In this document: in pieces, positions 14,720 to 14,734 of the stretch
Layout: every line of letters starts with the position of its first letter
Position numbering within the stretch: position 1 is the stretch's first letter
Assembly: GCA_023264755.1 (NCBI GenBank)
Contig: JAHFVB010000048.1
Span: 1 to 14,734, forward strand
Origin: Mycobacterium sp.
Lineage (GTDB): Bacteria > Actinomycetota > Actinomycetes > Mycobacteriales > Mycobacteriaceae
Direction: 5' to 3'
Length of the DNA: 14,734 bases
Notes under the pieces: model-generated
What the model saw: the letters and a program-made list of their open reading frames with translations, nothing else
Told to the model about the DNA's origin: nothing
Database searches by the model: none
Program-made: the position numbers and the translations under genes

Positions 14720-14734
14720 ATGATTGCCATCGGA
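14720..14734 (+). CDS. Start of the next gene, truncated at the window edge
   Basis: ATG 14720 follows GAAGGAG (14708-14714) at 5 nt, identical to the Shine-Dalgarno sequence of the preceding small gene. Only MIAIG is visible, so identity cannot be read. It is probably cotranscribed with the upstream small membrane protein gene. Confidence 0.5.

Overview
The window is high-GC DNA from a mycobacterium, most likely a fast-growing (Mycolicibacterium-type) species. Gene order and protein sequences match the conserved fas-acpS block of mycobacteria. From memory, the M. tuberculosis counterparts run Rv2524c (fas), Rv2523c (acpS), Rv2522c, Rv2521 (bcp), Rv2520c, Rv2518c (LdtMt2), Rv2511 (orn), Rv2510c, Rv2509 and Rv2508c to Rv2507. 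Mycolic-acid and peptidoglycan genes are present, and several start codons are preceded by mycobacterial TANNNT -10 boxes at leaderless spacing.

Layout. Positions 1-4084 hold the last ~1360 residues of the type I fatty acid synthase (ACP, KR and KS parts). A 32-bp tandem repeat starts on its stop codon and leads into acpS (4204-4599). An M20 dipeptidase (4643-5980) converges on bcp (5969-6442, minus). A DUF3618 membrane protein (6522-6749) diverges from bcp. Positions 6750-7532 are poorly coding and hold inverted repeats, a doubtful minus-strand small ORF and the start-less 3' part of a DUF2511/YebY-like gene. Next come tRNA-Lys(CTT) (minus), the lipoprotein L,D-transpeptidase LdtB (7767-8990), tRNA-His(GTG) (minus) and oligoribonuclease orn (9160-9807, minus). 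The HerA/DUF853-type ATPase gene (9890-11455) diverges from orn and converges on the mycolate reductase gene cmrA (11452-12258, minus). An MFS transporter gene (12292-13725) diverges from cmrA. Its tail overlaps a convergent proline-rich MmpS-like membrane protein gene (13603-14370, minus). The right edge has a 71-residue membrane protein gene behind a sigma-F-like promoter and the first codons of another gene.

How the genes work together. Fas makes the acyl chains that feed mycolate synthesis, AcpS installs the phosphopantetheine arm on ACP, and CmrA performs the last reduction of mycolate maturation. LdtB makes 3-3 peptidoglycan cross-links, and the MmpS-like protein and MFS transporter are also envelope proteins. 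Bcp (peroxide reduction), Orn (nanoRNA degradation) and the two tRNAs are housekeeping functions.

I found no phage, CRISPR, defence or biosynthetic island. The least ordinary features are the chain of overlapping mini-ORFs between fas and acpS, the compact divergent promoters, the gene remnant beside tRNA-Lys, the antisense-derived C-terminal tail of the MFS protein, and the sigma-F-type promoter at the right edge.
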